35,351 nucleotides of DNA from Helicobacter sp. 13S00401-1. GTDB lineage: Bacteria > Campylobacterota > Campylobacteria > Campylobacterales > Helicobacteraceae. Under the pieces are notes generated by a model. The model did no database searches. It was not told the origin of the DNA and was given only the letters and a program-made list of their open reading frames with translations. Made by a program: the position numbers and the translations under genes. The stretch spans positions 1 through 35,351 of the forward strand of contig NZ_MLAR01000015.1 of NCBI RefSeq assembly GCF_002272925.1. Direction: 5' to 3'. Shown here piece after piece: positions 8,450 to 16,592 of the stretch (position 1 is the stretch's first letter; the number at the start of each line of letters is the position of its first letter).

Positions 8450-8474
8450 TTATAGAATCTAAAAGGAAGTAAAT

Positions 8475-9320
8475 ATGCAAAGTGGATATTATGACGCAAC
8501 TGGTGGTATGGTTACTCAGTTTAACAGACTTGATGTTATATCTAACAACCTTGCTAACCTTAACACTAATGGCTTTAAGAGGGATGATATAGTCATAGGT
8601 GATTATCTAAGACTTATGCAAGAACATCAAGATACTTTACCACTAGAAAACAATACAAGAGCTAGTGCAAAGTTTATAAACAGAACACTTAACCGCGTGC
8701 CTATTGTTGCAGAAGAGTATACTGATCAAAGTGTAGGTAATATACAGCAAACTTCAAATCCACTTGATTTTGCACTAAATAAGCCTAATGCATTTTTCGC
8801 TGTGCAAACTCCACAAGGCATAGCCTATACTAGAGATGGTAGCTTTAGCATAGATAATCAAGGCTTTTTAGTAACTAAGCAAGGCTATAAAGTGCTTTCA
8901 AGTGCAGGCTATGATAATGGCGGTGGCATACTTTTACCTCCAAGTATGCAAGTTACTTCTGATAAAAATGGTGAGTTAAGTTTTAAAGACATAACTAATG
9001 CAGGATTAGGAGAGCAAATAGGTGGAGGAAGTCTTGCAATAGTAACTTTTGATAACACTAAATATCTAAAAAAACAAGGCGAAAATCTTTGGATAGAAGA
9101 CAAAGATAAAAACGGTGTTGGTGAAGCTAAGCCTACACTTATGGCTAATAGTAATTCAGTAGAGCAAGGCTTTTTAGAAAAATCTAATGTAAACGCAGTT
9201 ATAGAAATGACTAATATGATAGAAACTAACCGTCTTGTAGATATGTACTCTAAGGTTATGAAAACTCAGATGGATGATTTAAATGGCGATGCTATTAATA
9301 AGCTAGCAGTAAGGGCTTAG
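8475..9320 (+). CDS. flgG2: Flagellar rod protein FlgG2/FlgF
   Basis: A 281-residue axial protein with the same N-terminal rod signature (YYDATGGMVTQFNRLDVISN, then NLANLNTNGFKRDD) and C-terminal helix (EMTNMIETNRLVDMYSKVMK) as FlgG. Its central region (LNKPNAFFAVQTPQGIAYTR) is distinct from FlgG. In Campylobacter and Helicobacter this paralogue is called FlgG2 or FlgF and belongs to the proximal rod. AAAGGAAG precedes ATG 8475. It is cotranscribed with flgG. Its TAG stop is embedded in a TAGAATCT motif that pairs with a reverse copy at the stop of the convergent ABC gene. Confidence 0.92.
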   Translation: MQSGYYDATGGMVTQFNRLDVISNNLANLNTNGFKRDDIVIGDYLRLMQEHQDTLPLENNTRASAKFINRTLNRVPIVAEEYTDQSVGNIQQTSNPLDFALNKPNAFFAVQTPQGIAYTRDGSFSIDNQGFLVTKQGYKVLSSAGYDNGGGILLPPSMQVTSDKNGELSFKDITNAGLGEQIGGGSLAIVTFDNTKYLKKQGENLWIEDKDKNGVGEAKPTLMANSNSVEQGFLEKSNVNAVIEMTNMIETNRLVDMYSKVMKTQMDDLNGDAINKLAVRA

Positions 9321-9373
9321 AATCTAAAAGCTTTTTAAACCTTGCTTTTTATAAGACTTCAAAAAACTAGATT
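9320..9373. terminator. Inverted AGATTCTA-type pair between convergent flgG2 and the ABC ATPase
   Basis: GAATCTA (9320-9326) at the flgG2 stop and TAGATTC (9367-9373) at the ABC gene stop are exact reverse complements flanking the 40-base gap. A smaller AAAAGC/GCTTTT pair lies inside. T-rich stretches follow. The arrangement could act as a bidirectional terminator. The long loop makes this uncertain. Confidence 0.35.
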
Positions 9374-10152
9374 CCTTTATACACATCTAAAAATATCTTG
9401 TTGTTGTGACTAAAGGCTTCTAGGTCTACTCCATAAAGCAAACTTAGATTTTTAGTATTCATCACATCTTTGATACTCCCATAAGCTAGGATCTTTTTAT
9501 CTTTTATCATGCAGACATAGTCACAAAAGGCTAGTACTGAGCTAGGATTATGTATATTTATAAGGGCTGTTTTTTTAGACTTCAAAAGTTTTTTGACGTT
9601 TTTAAAAAAAAGGATTTCATTAGCTATATCTAAGTGAGCACTAGGCTCATCTAGTAAAAAAAGATTAGCATCTTGCAGTTTTAGTCTTGCTAAAAGCCCA
9701 AGCTGCCTTTGTCCTCCACTTAAAGAGTTAAACTTAGAATCTATCTTTTCACCTAGGCCTAACTCTTCTAAGATAGTACAAGCTTTATCTTTTATACTAC
9801 CATCTGGCTGCTTAAAGCCTTTAAGATAGGGGCTAGCGCCCATTAAGACTATCTCAAGCAAACTAAAATCAAAAGGACTTTCAAAGTGCTGTGGTATATA
9901 GCCAAGCACTTGTGCTTTTTGCCTTAGTGAGTACTCTTTAAGATTCTTGGAATCTAAATAGATCTCTCCTTCATAGTTATCATAAACCCCTAAAAGTACA
10001 TTAAAAAGTGTAGTTTTCCCAGTGCCATTTGGCGCGAGGAGGGCAGTTAGTGAGTTTGGGATGATAGAAAAACTAAGATCTTTTAAAAGGTAGTTTTTAG
10101 ATTTTTTCTTACTTTTAGTATAAGAAAAACTAAAGTTTTTAAACTCTAGCAT
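9367..10152 (-). CDS. fecE: Iron-type ABC transporter ATP-binding protein
   Basis: A 261-residue ABC ATPase that would power import by the adjacent permease. The Walker A is APNGTGKTT with Lys46. The Q-loop (IPQHFESPF) is near residue 88, the signature LSGGQRQ near 144-150, the Walker B LFLLDEP near 164-170, and the switch His lies in NIHNPSS. The family is FecE/FhuC/BtuD-like, and the gene pair resembles the Helicobacter fecD-fecE locus described as ferric dicitrate transport. Substrate (ferric siderophore, haem or cobalamin) cannot be settled from sequence. The ATG follows directly after the permease stop codon with no gap. No periplasmic binding protein or outer-membrane receptor is nearby. 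Confidence 0.88.
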   Translation of the reverse strand: MLEFKNFSFSYTKSKKKSKNYLLKDLSFSIIPNSLTALLAPNGTGKTTLFNVLLGVYDNYEGEIYLDSKNLKEYSLRQKAQVLGYIPQHFESPFDFSLLEIVLMGASPYLKGFKQPDGSIKDKACTILEELGLGEKIDSKFNSLSGGQRQLGLLARLKLQDANLFLLDEPSAHLDIANEILFFKNVKKLLKSKKTALINIHNPSSVLAFCDYVCMIKDKKILAYGSIKDVMNTKNLSLLYGVDLEAFSHNNKIFLDVYKGI

Positions 10153-11085
10153 CTACTTAGTCCTAAGTCTTAGTAAGATGATAAACATAGGTGCGCCAAC
10201 TAGGCTTGCTACTATGCCAACAGGAAGCCCTTGAGGAAGCACACTTCTAGCTATAGTATCACTAAGAAGTAAGAATATAGCACCTAGTACTAAACTTGCA
10301 GTAAAGTTTTTAGTTAGGCTTGCTCCAAAAAGAAGCCTTGCGATATGAGGCACTATGAGCCCAACCCAACCTATAGTCCCAGCTACACTTACTGCCATAG
10401 CACAAGCTAGACTTATACAAGTTAAAGTTATAGTAGTTAGAGCTTTTGCATTTATCCCAAGACTTAGATACTCAGCCTTACTAAGACCTAATAAATCTAG
10501 TTTAAAACGTAAAAGATAAAGTGGGATTAAGGCTATAAGACCTATTAAACTTAAAAACACGTCTTGATAGGAAGCTAGACTTATATTACCAAGTAGCCAA
10601 ACTGTTATGCTTTGTGCTTTTTGGGCTGAGACAAAGTACTGTATAAGTGCGCTAATGGCTGTTAAAAAAGCACTTACTATAACGCCTAGTAGTACTAAAA
10701 AAAGCGTATTAGTATTATTTTTATTTAAAAACATGACTAGGGCTGAAGCGCCTAAAGCCCCTATGAAGGCTAAGATTCCAACTGGGATATGAGGCAAGAA
10801 ACCTATGCTTATACTTGCACCTAGTGCTGCCCCTGAAGAGATGCCAAAAAGATAGGGCTCTATAAGAGCATTTTTAAAAACTTGCTGCATACAAGCCCCA
10901 CTACTAGCTAGTATGGCCCCTATGATTAAAGCAAGTAAGATTCTAGGAAGTCTTATCTGCCAAAGTATCAAAGCATCTTTTGAGCTAGGATCAAAGATAG
11001 CTGCCTTAAAGTCTATACTTAGCCCTATAAAAAGTGTGCCTATAACACAGATGACTAAGATAATAACTAAGATGATAAGTTTCAT
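10153..11085 (-). CDS. fecD: FecCD-family ABC permease
   Basis: A 310-residue inner-membrane permease with about nine to ten hydrophobic segments. The family motif GAILASSGACMQQVFKNAL followed by EPYLFGISSGAALGAS (about residues 56-95) and the coupling-region GWVGLIVPHIARLLFG are typical of FecCD/BtuC importers. It pairs with the ATPase encoded immediately downstream. It is slightly shorter than many FecCD proteins because the N-terminus is brief. ATG 11085 has only a weak ribosome site (AGGCACT). The leader contains two 12-base direct repeats and an AT-rich -10 candidate, compatible with regulation by iron, though no good Fur box could be recognised. Confidence 0.88.
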   Translation of the reverse strand: MKLIILVIILVICVIGTLFIGLSIDFKAAIFDPSSKDALILWQIRLPRILLALIIGAILASSGACMQQVFKNALIEPYLFGISSGAALGASISIGFLPHIPVGILAFIGALGASALVMFLNKNNTNTLFLVLLGVIVSAFLTAISALIQYFVSAQKAQSITVWLLGNISLASYQDVFLSLIGLIALIPLYLLRFKLDLLGLSKAEYLSLGINAKALTTITLTCISLACAMAVSVAGTIGWVGLIVPHIARLLFGASLTKNFTASLVLGAIFLLLSDTIARSVLPQGLPVGIVASLVGAPMFIILLRLRTK

Positions 11086-11103
11086 AACTATTAAGTGCCT
11101 GCT

Positions 11104-11130
11104 TTAAGTTTTTTATGGTTAAGTTTTTTA
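11104..11130. repeat. Two 12-base direct repeats in the fecD leader
   Basis: TTAAGTTTTTTA occurs at 11104-11115 and again at 11119-11130, 15 bases start to start. On the sense (minus) strand it reads TAAAAAACTTAA twice, just before the fecD start. It could be a regulator site or simple AT-rich duplication. Confidence 0.5.
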
Positions 11131-11178
11131 ATATTTTTACTTTTTAACTTTAGCAAAAAAACTTCTATTTTGTTAGAT

Positions 11179-11184
11179 AATATA
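11179..11184 (-). promoter_or_regulatory. Candidate -10 box of fecD-fecE
   Basis: The minus strand reads CTATATTATC here, containing TATATT, about 95 bases before the fecD start. Everything around it is AT-rich, so the match has low specificity. Confidence 0.28.
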
Positions 11185-11256
11185 GTATTTTTGAGTATCA
11201 TTTTTAAAGATTTATAAGAAGATAAGGTTTTAAGAGGGAGATTTTAAAAGAGGTTT

Positions 11257-13404
11257 TTAGTAAGTTCTATCATTCCTACCATCTTCTTCTAAGTAGACTA
11301 CCATCTCTTTTACATACTCTACTTTTTGAGTTTTCTTTTCATGTATAAAGTTTATGACTGATTTTAAAGCTTCATCATTGCAAAGGCAGATTAGCTCATT
11401 ATCCCGGCCAAAGATTTTTATATAGTTAGTAAAAGTTGCTATCCAGTCTATCTTGTTATATTCAGCAGCTTTAGCATTTTCTATCTCATAAAGATAGGCT
11501 ATCTTCATGATACTTGCTATCCTAGGGGCAAGCTTTTTGATATCAAAAAGCATGGATACCTTGTTATAGACTATAAGTGTTTTTCCTTGATAAGCTATCT
11601 CTTTACATCCTGCTAGTAAGGCATCAACTTTTTTTTCTAACTCTGCTGCTTCTTTTGTAGTATATACTTCAGGGTGTTCTTCCATCAACTTATAGCAGCT
11701 CTTATAGTCGTTCTTTGCTATCATTTTTATAATATCTAGTCTTAAACCAGCTATCTTTAATAAGTCATTAGCCATGTTGGTAAAAGGACTTAGTGTACTT
11801 AGATATTTAAGTATAGTTAAGTAGCCAGTTGCTTTTAAGTCTGCATTATAGACATCATGGAGGGCTTTATCATAAAGCTTATTACAAGCCATAAAAGCTA
11901 ACTTATAAGCCTTGCCATCTTTTAAAAACTCATAAGTATCAGCTAGTTGAAAAAGCTCTTTAAACTTTTGCTCTCTTGCTAGGTTGTTTGCTACTGTGAA
12001 GTTGCTAGCGTTATTTAAAAGTCTGTTTATCTCAGTAGCCTTTTCAGGGATGTTAGCAAAAGGCTCTAAGATCTGCTTTGCTTTTTGCAAGTTTAGCCAA
12101 GGATCTCTTTCTAAAGTGATACTTGCTAGGTCATACTCTCTTTTGTAAAATCGCTCCAAGTCTTTAAAAAATCCAAGCTCGCGCATATTTTCAGTGCTAT
12201 TAACTATGGCATAGACTTTTGTGTAATCTTTTTGTGCTAGTTTTTTAAGAGCCTCTCTTATTAAGGCTTGACTTTCTAGTATCTCTTTAAACTTAGCATC
12301 TAGTATGTTATCTTCTATAAAGGGCTGCATTAGATTTATAGCGTCTTTTAAGTTGCCTCTACTTATTAGATTAGTAGCTTTATCTATAGCTTCATCCCAT
12401 AAGGATTCTTTTAGATTTTTGTAAACTCTTAGCGTTTTTAGCAAGGGGTTGTTTGCATCAGCAAAGTCATAGGCCTTTTTTAGATTCCCACTTTTACATA
12501 CCTTTATGAACTCTTCTATATGCTTGTTTGGATCTAGTATCAAAACGCTTCCATCAGGACAGCCAAATAGCACCTTATCATCAATAGCCCTTACTATCGA
12601 AGTTGCATTAGTCTCAAGCGAGAAGTTTAAAAAAGGCTTATTAGTATTTAAGTCATGTACATAAAAGAGGCTAGATTTAGCGCCTATATAAGCATAGTTT
12701 GAATCCATACTAAGTGTCACTGAAGTAAGCCAGCACTTATAACTTGCTTGTATATCTAGCTCGCTAGTTTGGAGATTGTAAATACCAACGCTTCCATTTT
12801 TACATACAAAAACTAGCTTAGTGTCATTATCAAAAAAGAGGGAATCTTCTACCTTATCATCAGTTGAAAACTCAGCTAAGACTTCATTAGTATCAAGTCT
12901 ATAAATGATGCTTTTTGGTTCGTGAGAATGATAGGCTATGTATTTTGAACGACTAGAAAAAACTATACTTGATATGTAGTCAGGACGAGGAGGCATGATG
13001 GCATAGATTCTATAATCTCTTTTATTATAAACATATACTCTTCCATCCTCTCCACCAGTAGCAACAAAGCGGTTATCTGGGCTAAAACGAGAAACGCTCA
13101 CATAAGACTTATGCCAAGTTAGCCTAGCTAGGATTTCTATCTTATCAGTTAGTTTATATATAGTATCTATACGGTTGTGACTTTTTGGCATGGAGATAAA
13201 GTTATTAAAACAATCTACTGCCTTAGAGTACTCATGGTGAGAATCTGTATTTTTAAAAAGGGCTTTATTGTAGAGGAATTCTTTTAGTGAGCTATTTGTT
13301 TTATAGATTCTATAATCACTATCTACAAATAAAATGCCATCACTAGCACATCCTATAGATATGACTGGTGAGTGGAGTTTTAACTTTGCACTGAAGTAAA
13401 TCAT
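11257..13404 (-). CDS. WD40 beta-propeller plus alpha-solenoid protein, function unknown
   Basis: A 715-residue protein without signal peptide or membrane segment, so it is predicted to be cytosolic. Residues 1 to about 295 contain WD40-like blades, best seen as SRFSPDNRFVATGGEDGRVYVYN and SIVFSSRSKYIAYHSHEP, then further degenerate blades ending in LFGCPDGSVLILDPN. From about 300 to the end the sequence is entirely helical and TPR-like (for example SLWDEAIDKATNLISRGNL), an alpha-solenoid of about 400 residues. The combination suggests a scaffold for protein complexes. I do not recognise a named family. AAAGGG lies about 6 bases before ATG 13404. Between it and ispG is a 372-base divergent promoter region. 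Nothing in the sequence ties it to the downstream ABC genes, which are 171 bases away. Confidence 0.85.
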   Translation of the reverse strand: MIYFSAKLKLHSPVISIGCASDGILFVDSDYRIYKTNSSLKEFLYNKALFKNTDSHHEYSKAVDCFNNFISMPKSHNRIDTIYKLTDKIEILARLTWHKSYVSVSRFSPDNRFVATGGEDGRVYVYNKRDYRIYAIMPPRPDYISSIVFSSRSKYIAYHSHEPKSIIYRLDTNEVLAEFSTDDKVEDSLFFDNDTKLVFVCKNGSVGIYNLQTSELDIQASYKCWLTSVTLSMDSNYAYIGAKSSLFYVHDLNTNKPFLNFSLETNATSIVRAIDDKVLFGCPDGSVLILDPNKHIEEFIKVCKSGNLKKAYDFADANNPLLKTLRVYKNLKESLWDEAIDKATNLISRGNLKDAINLMQPFIEDNILDAKFKEILESQALIREALKKLAQKDYTKVYAIVNSTENMRELGFFKDLERFYKREYDLASITLERDPWLNLQKAKQILEPFANIPEKATEINRLLNNASNFTVANNLAREQKFKELFQLADTYEFLKDGKAYKLAFMACNKLYDKALHDVYNADLKATGYLTILKYLSTLSPFTNMANDLLKIAGLRLDIIKMIAKNDYKSCYKLMEEHPEVYTTKEAAELEKKVDALLAGCKEIAYQGKTLIVYNKVSMLFDIKKLAPRIASIMKIAYLYEIENAKAAEYNKIDWIATFTNYIKIFGRDNELICLCNDEALKSVINFIHEKKTQKVEYVKEMVVYLEEDGRNDRTY

Positions 13405-13421
13405 TAAAGCCCTTTAGATTT

Positions 13422-13438
13422 AAGTCTGCTTAAGACTT
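13422..13438. repeat. Short inverted repeat in the WD40 gene leader
   Basis: AAGTCT (13422-13427) and AGACTT (13433-13438) form a 6-base stem with a 5-base loop, ending 18 bases upstream of the WD40 gene start. It could be a leader hairpin or operator. It is short enough to be chance. Confidence 0.3.
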
Positions 13439-13569
13439 TATTAATAAAATGCAACTTTTTGCTCTTAATTCTACTACAAAAGTTAATTTTGTTATGCCAA
13501 AACACGTCTTTTGTAACGCATACATGGAGTTTAGGTAGTTTTTTATGCTTTAGCTTTTTGTTTATTAAA

Positions 13570-13587
13570 CTATAAGCTAACTTATAG
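13570..13587. repeat. Inverted repeat CTATAAG-CTAA-CTTATAG
   Basis: A 7-base stem with a 4-base loop lies in the middle of the divergent region, followed on the plus strand by CTTTAGTTTTT. Since genes on both sides point away from it, it is more likely an operator-like site than a terminator, or chance in AT-rich DNA. Confidence 0.3.
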
Positions 13588-13733
13588 CTTTAGTTTTTAT
13601 TGTGTCTTATTTTTTAGATTCTATTAGTAGGTATAAAATTTTATCTTTTAGTTTATATTTGCTTTATCTTTTAGAATCTCTTTTATTCTAGATGTAGATT
13701 CTAACTTAAAGCAAGTTAGTAAAATGATCTTGT

Positions 13734-13741
13734 GATAAAAT
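13734..13741 (+). promoter_or_regulatory. Candidate -10 region of ispG
   Basis: TGTGATAAAAT, a TG-extended AT-rich -10-like element, lies about 36-40 bases before the ispG start and 22 bases before its AAGGA ribosome site. No -35 box is clear, as is usual in these bacteria. Confidence 0.35.
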
Positions 13742-13776
13742 CCACAATCACCCAAACACCATATTAAGGAAAAAGC

Positions 13777-14850
13777 ATGTTAGCCCCTCGCTATAAAACT
13801 AAACAGATCTTTGTAGGAAGTGTGCCTGTTGGGGGAGATGCTAAGATATCTATCCAAAGTATGACTTTCACTAAAACTCACAACATAGAAGCTACTAAGG
13901 CCCAGCTTGATAGACTGCAACTTGCTGGGGCTGATATGGTGCGTTTAGCTGTGCTTACTAAAGAAGATGCCCTAGCTTTAAAAACACTTAAATCTTTAAC
14001 TACTTTGCCATTAATCGCTGATATACATTTTAAACACTCTTTAGCATTAATAGCTGCTGAAGTAGTTGACTGCATACGTATAAACCCAGGAAACATAGGC
14101 AGCAAAGATAGGATCAAAGAAGTAGCAGATGCTTGTAATGCGCGTAATATCCCTATAAGGATAGGCGTAAATTGTGGCTCATTAGAAAAAGAGTTTGATA
14201 ATAAGTATGGGGCTAGTAGTGAAGGCATGATAGCTAGTGCGCTTTATAATATAAAGTTGCTTGAAGACTTTGGCTTTACTAATATTAAGATCTCTCTTAA
14301 GGCAAGTGATGTTGAAAGGACTATAGAGGCTTATACAGGCCTTCGTCCACTAGTAGAGTATCCATTTCATCTAGGTGTGACTGAGGCGGGCACACTTTAT
14401 CACTCCATGATAAAAAGCTCCATGGCTTTGGGGAATCTCCTCCGTGCAGGCATAGGTGATACTATAAGGTGTAGCATAACTGGCGAGTTAGAAGAAGAGA
14501 TAAAGCTAGCACGCTCCATCCTAAGATATAGCGGGCGTCAAAAAGAAGGTATAACCTTAGTTTCTTGCCCAACTTGTGGCAGGATAGAATCTGATTTATT
14601 AAGTGCTATAAAAGTTGTAGAAAAAAAATTAGAGCATATAAAAGTACCTTTGCAAGTAAGCGTTATGGGCTGTGCTGTTAACGCACTAGGTGAAGCAAAG
14701 CACGCAGATATAGCTATAGCTTTTGGTAATAAGCGAGGCATGATCATAAAAGAAGGAAAAGTACTTCATCAAGTAAAAGAAGATGTTATAGTAGATCTTT
14801 TTGTAGAAGAAGTAGAAAAGATGGCAGAAGAAAAGTTAAAAGAAGACTAA
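13777..14850 (+). CDS. ispG: (E)-4-hydroxy-3-methylbut-2-enyl-diphosphate synthase IspG (GcpE)
   Basis: IspG reduces methylerythritol cyclodiphosphate to HMBPP, the penultimate step of the MEP isoprenoid pathway, using a [4Fe-4S] cluster. The 357-residue protein has the N-terminal TIM-barrel part ([53 protein letters not shown]). The cluster ligands Cys264, Cys267, Cys299 and Glu306 lie in SCPTCGR and [14 protein letters not shown]. Their spacing is the same as in the E. coli enzyme. AAGGA lies 8 bases before ATG 13777. It ends facing ftsY with a shared hairpin between them. Confidence 0.97.
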   Translation: MLAPRYKTKQIFVGSVPVGGDAKISIQSMTFTKTHNIEATKAQLDRLQLAGADMVRLAVLTKEDALALKTLKSLTTLPLIADIHFKHSLALIAAEVVDCIRINPGNIGSKDRIKEVADACNARNIPIRIGVNCGSLEKEFDNKYGASSEGMIASALYNIKLLEDFGFTNIKISLKASDVERTIEAYTGLRPLVEYPFHLGVTEAGTLYHSMIKSSMALGNLLRAGIGDTIRCSITGELEEEIKLARSILRYSGRQKEGITLVSCPTCGRIESDLLSAIKVVEKKLEHIKVPLQVSVMGCAVNALGEAKHADIAIAFGNKRGMIIKEGKVLHQVKEDVIVDLFVEEVEKMAEEKLKED

Positions 14851-14892
14851 AAAAAAAGGTAGTTCTAAAAGGAATCTTAAGCCTTTTAACTA
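14849..14892 (-). terminator. Intrinsic terminator of ftsY, shared gap with ispG
   Basis: TAAAAGG (14866-14872) pairs with CCTTTTA (14882-14888), extended past a 2-base bulge by TAGT (14860-14863) with ACTA (14889-14892). In the ftsY direction the stem is followed after two bases by nine consecutive T (14857-14849), the classic terminator layout. The hairpin may also stop ispG transcripts, though the plus-strand T run (GCTCTTTA) is poor. Confidence 0.65.
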
Positions 14893-14909
14893 GCTCTTTA
14901 TGAAAGATT

Positions 14910-15785
14910 TTAACCTTGGTATATGGAATCTAAAAGACTATTAATGTAGCTATCTTCATCAAACTTCACTAAGTCATCTTCTTTCTCGCCTATGCCTATA
15001 TAAACTATAGGCAAACTTAGCTCATGGATGATGCTAAAAACGCAGCCTCCTTTAGAGGTCCCATCCATCTTAGTAAGCACTACTCCATCAAGATCTAACA
15101 TCTCATGAAAGATCTTAGCTTGAGTTAAAGCAGAGCTTCCTTGAGTGCCATCTAGTACTAAAAACTTATGAAACTCATCATGCTTTAAGGCTTTAGAGCA
15201 AGTTTTACTAATCTTAATAAGCTCATTTTTAAGATTAGTTTGATTGTGAAGCCTGCCTGCTGTGTCTATATAGATAACATCACACTTCCTAGCTATACCT
15301 GCATTAATAGCATCAAAACAAAGCGCACTTGGATCACTAGTTTTTTGAGTGGATATAACATCAATTCCAAGTTTTTCTCCCCAAAGACTAAGTTGTTCTA
15401 TAGCGCCTGCACGGAAGGTATCTCCTGCACCTAAAAGCACTTTTTTGCCTTCTTTTTTCTTCATATTAGCAAGTTTGGCTATGGTTGTAGTCTTGCCAGC
15501 GCCATTTACTCCTAAGATTAAATAAACTAGTGGTTTTATGTTACTTAGTTCATTAAAGCCTACTTTGTCATAGTAGCTTTCTTTTCTAAAAAAGCGCCTA
15601 AAAGCAACATCAAGGGCTTCTTTGCTTACATTTTCCCCTAAGTTTTCTAGCATCTTTTCTACTATGTCATAGTGTATATCAGATTCTATAAGTATCTCTT
15701 CTAGGGTATCTTTTGGGATGGTAGTTTTTTTAACATTAAAGATACTTGCTAGGTTTTCTTTAGTCTTTTTAAGGAAGTTAAACAT
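14910..15785 (-). CDS. ftsY: Signal recognition particle receptor FtsY
   Basis: FtsY is the SRP receptor GTPase that docks ribosome-SRP complexes at the inner membrane. The 291-residue protein has the helical N domain followed by the G domain. G1 is GVNGAGKTT at 92-100, then [12 protein letters not shown] at 121-131, DTAGRLHNQ at 174-182, [11 protein letters not shown] at 237-247 and [11 protein letters not shown] near the end. It lacks the long acidic A domain of E. coli FtsY, as is common in this group. AAGGTGGA precedes ATG 15785. It follows the thioredoxin-like lipoprotein gene by 25 bases and is probably in one transcript with it. Confidence 0.97.
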   Translation of the reverse strand: MFNFLKKTKENLASIFNVKKTTIPKDTLEEILIESDIHYDIVEKMLENLGENVSKEALDVAFRRFFRKESYYDKVGFNELSNIKPLVYLILGVNGAGKTTTIAKLANMKKKEGKKVLLGAGDTFRAGAIEQLSLWGEKLGIDVISTQKTSDPSALCFDAINAGIARKCDVIYIDTAGRLHNQTNLKNELIKISKTCSKALKHDEFHKFLVLDGTQGSSALTQAKIFHEMLDLDGVVLTKMDGTSKGGCVFSIIHELSLPIVYIGIGEKEDDLVKFDEDSYINSLLDSIYQG

Positions 15786-15810
15786 TATATTAAGTCCACC
15801 TTTAATATGG

Positions 15811-16479
15811 CTACTTGGCTATTAATGCTCTAGCATCTAGCTCTAAGTTTTCTTCTAAGATTATACCTTCATAGCTTTTTACTGCCTCTTGGTTTTTATC
15901 TAGCAAGACATAAAAGGCTTGATCTGGTTTTATATCTACTCCTAGATTAGTTTCTAAAGAGTTCATGAAGTCTTTTTTAGCAAGCTTAGCGTCTTGTTTG
16001 GTGTTAGGTTTTAAGCCCTCATCTGTAGTATCTATATAGATAGGAAGTTTTCCTGTGTAGTCTTCTTTAAGGAAGTCTTTAAGTTTGTCTGAAGCTATTA
16101 TCTTAATATCTAAAAGTGGGACATTTTTAGCAAGTAAATTAAGATGAGTTAGGCTATCGTTGCAGCTTAAACACTCACTTGGCATGTAGTAAATAAGTGT
16201 GACTTTATGAGTTTGTGCATCTTTAGTATTTTCTTTTGTAGTGGTTGAAGAAGTAGGACTAGAATCTTTGATGTTGAATTTAGTTTTGTGTAAAGCTATA
16301 CTGATAGAAGTAGTCGGAGAGGCATCTAAACTTTTATCTTGGCTCTTATCTTGCACACTTAAGGGGGCAAAACTAAATGCATCATCTTTCTTTTTGTGAG
16401 TATCACTATTGCAGGCTATAAATAAAAAAGCACAAAAAAAAGCTAGAAAGAGTGAGTATTTTAGTTTTGTTGTTTTCAT
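15811..16479 (-). CDS. Thioredoxin-like lipoprotein
   Basis: A 222-residue protein with a 22-residue leader ending in the lipobox LFIAC (Cys23), so probably lipid-anchored at the periplasmic face. A Ser/Thr/Lys-rich linker of about 65 residues follows. The C-terminal domain starts [17 protein letters not shown], where the beta strand followed by CLSC (Cys103, Cys106) matches a thioredoxin-fold active site. LPIYID and [19 protein letters not shown] resemble the later thioredoxin strands, although the usual cis-Pro site is not obvious. A periplasmic thiol-redox role is inferred. The gene order lipoprotein-ftsY beside 5-FCL and rny matches what I recall from Campylobacter jejuni (Cj1206c-Cj1209). 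A TATAAT lies about 40 bases upstream. Confidence 0.82.
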   Translation of the reverse strand: MKTTKLKYSLFLAFFCAFLFIACNSDTHKKKDDAFSFAPLSVQDKSQDKSLDASPTTSISIALHKTKFNIKDSSPTSSTTTKENTKDAQTHKVTLIYYMPSECLSCNDSLTHLNLLAKNVPLLDIKIIASDKLKDFLKEDYTGKLPIYIDTTDEGLKPNTKQDAKLAKKDFMNSLETNLGVDIKPDQAFYVLLDKNQEAVKSYEGIILEENLELDARALIAK

Positions 16480-16518
16480 GTTTAAAAAAAGACCTTGAAG
16501 TGGGATATTAAAGCTCTA

Positions 16519-16524
16519 ATTATA
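16519..16524 (-). promoter_or_regulatory. -10 box of the lipoprotein-ftsY transcript
   Basis: The minus strand reads a perfect TATAAT at 16524-16519, about 40 bases before the lipoprotein start. No -35 is visible. It abuts the inverted repeat at 16524-16543. Confidence 0.45.
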
Positions 16525-16543
16525 AGCTTAAAAAGTTAAGCTT
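16524..16543. repeat. Inverted repeat AAGCTTAA-AAAG-TTAAGCTT between divergent genes
   Basis: Two perfect 8-base arms with a 4-base spacer lie between the lipoprotein -10 box and the 5-FCL gene. The placement fits an operator acting on divergent promoters, but AT-rich palindromes of this size can occur by chance. Confidence 0.4.
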
Positions 16544-16592
16544 TAAGGTTTTTATAAGGCAGACTTCTAGATCAAAGATATAAGGGGTAGTT

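Larger units (their letters stand above)
13405..13776. other. Divergent intergenic region between the WD40 gene and ispG (372 bases)
   Basis: No coding sequence is seen. The region is very AT-rich and contains three AGATTCT-type motifs (around 13617, 13672 and 13702), two short inverted repeats and a candidate ispG promoter. It is long for the promoter region of two housekeeping-type genes. No tRNA or recognisable riboswitch is present. Confidence 0.6.

Noticed and set aside
13878-14228. 116-codon minus-strand frame inside ispG
   Set aside because: It is the complement of the conserved TIM-barrel region of ispG.
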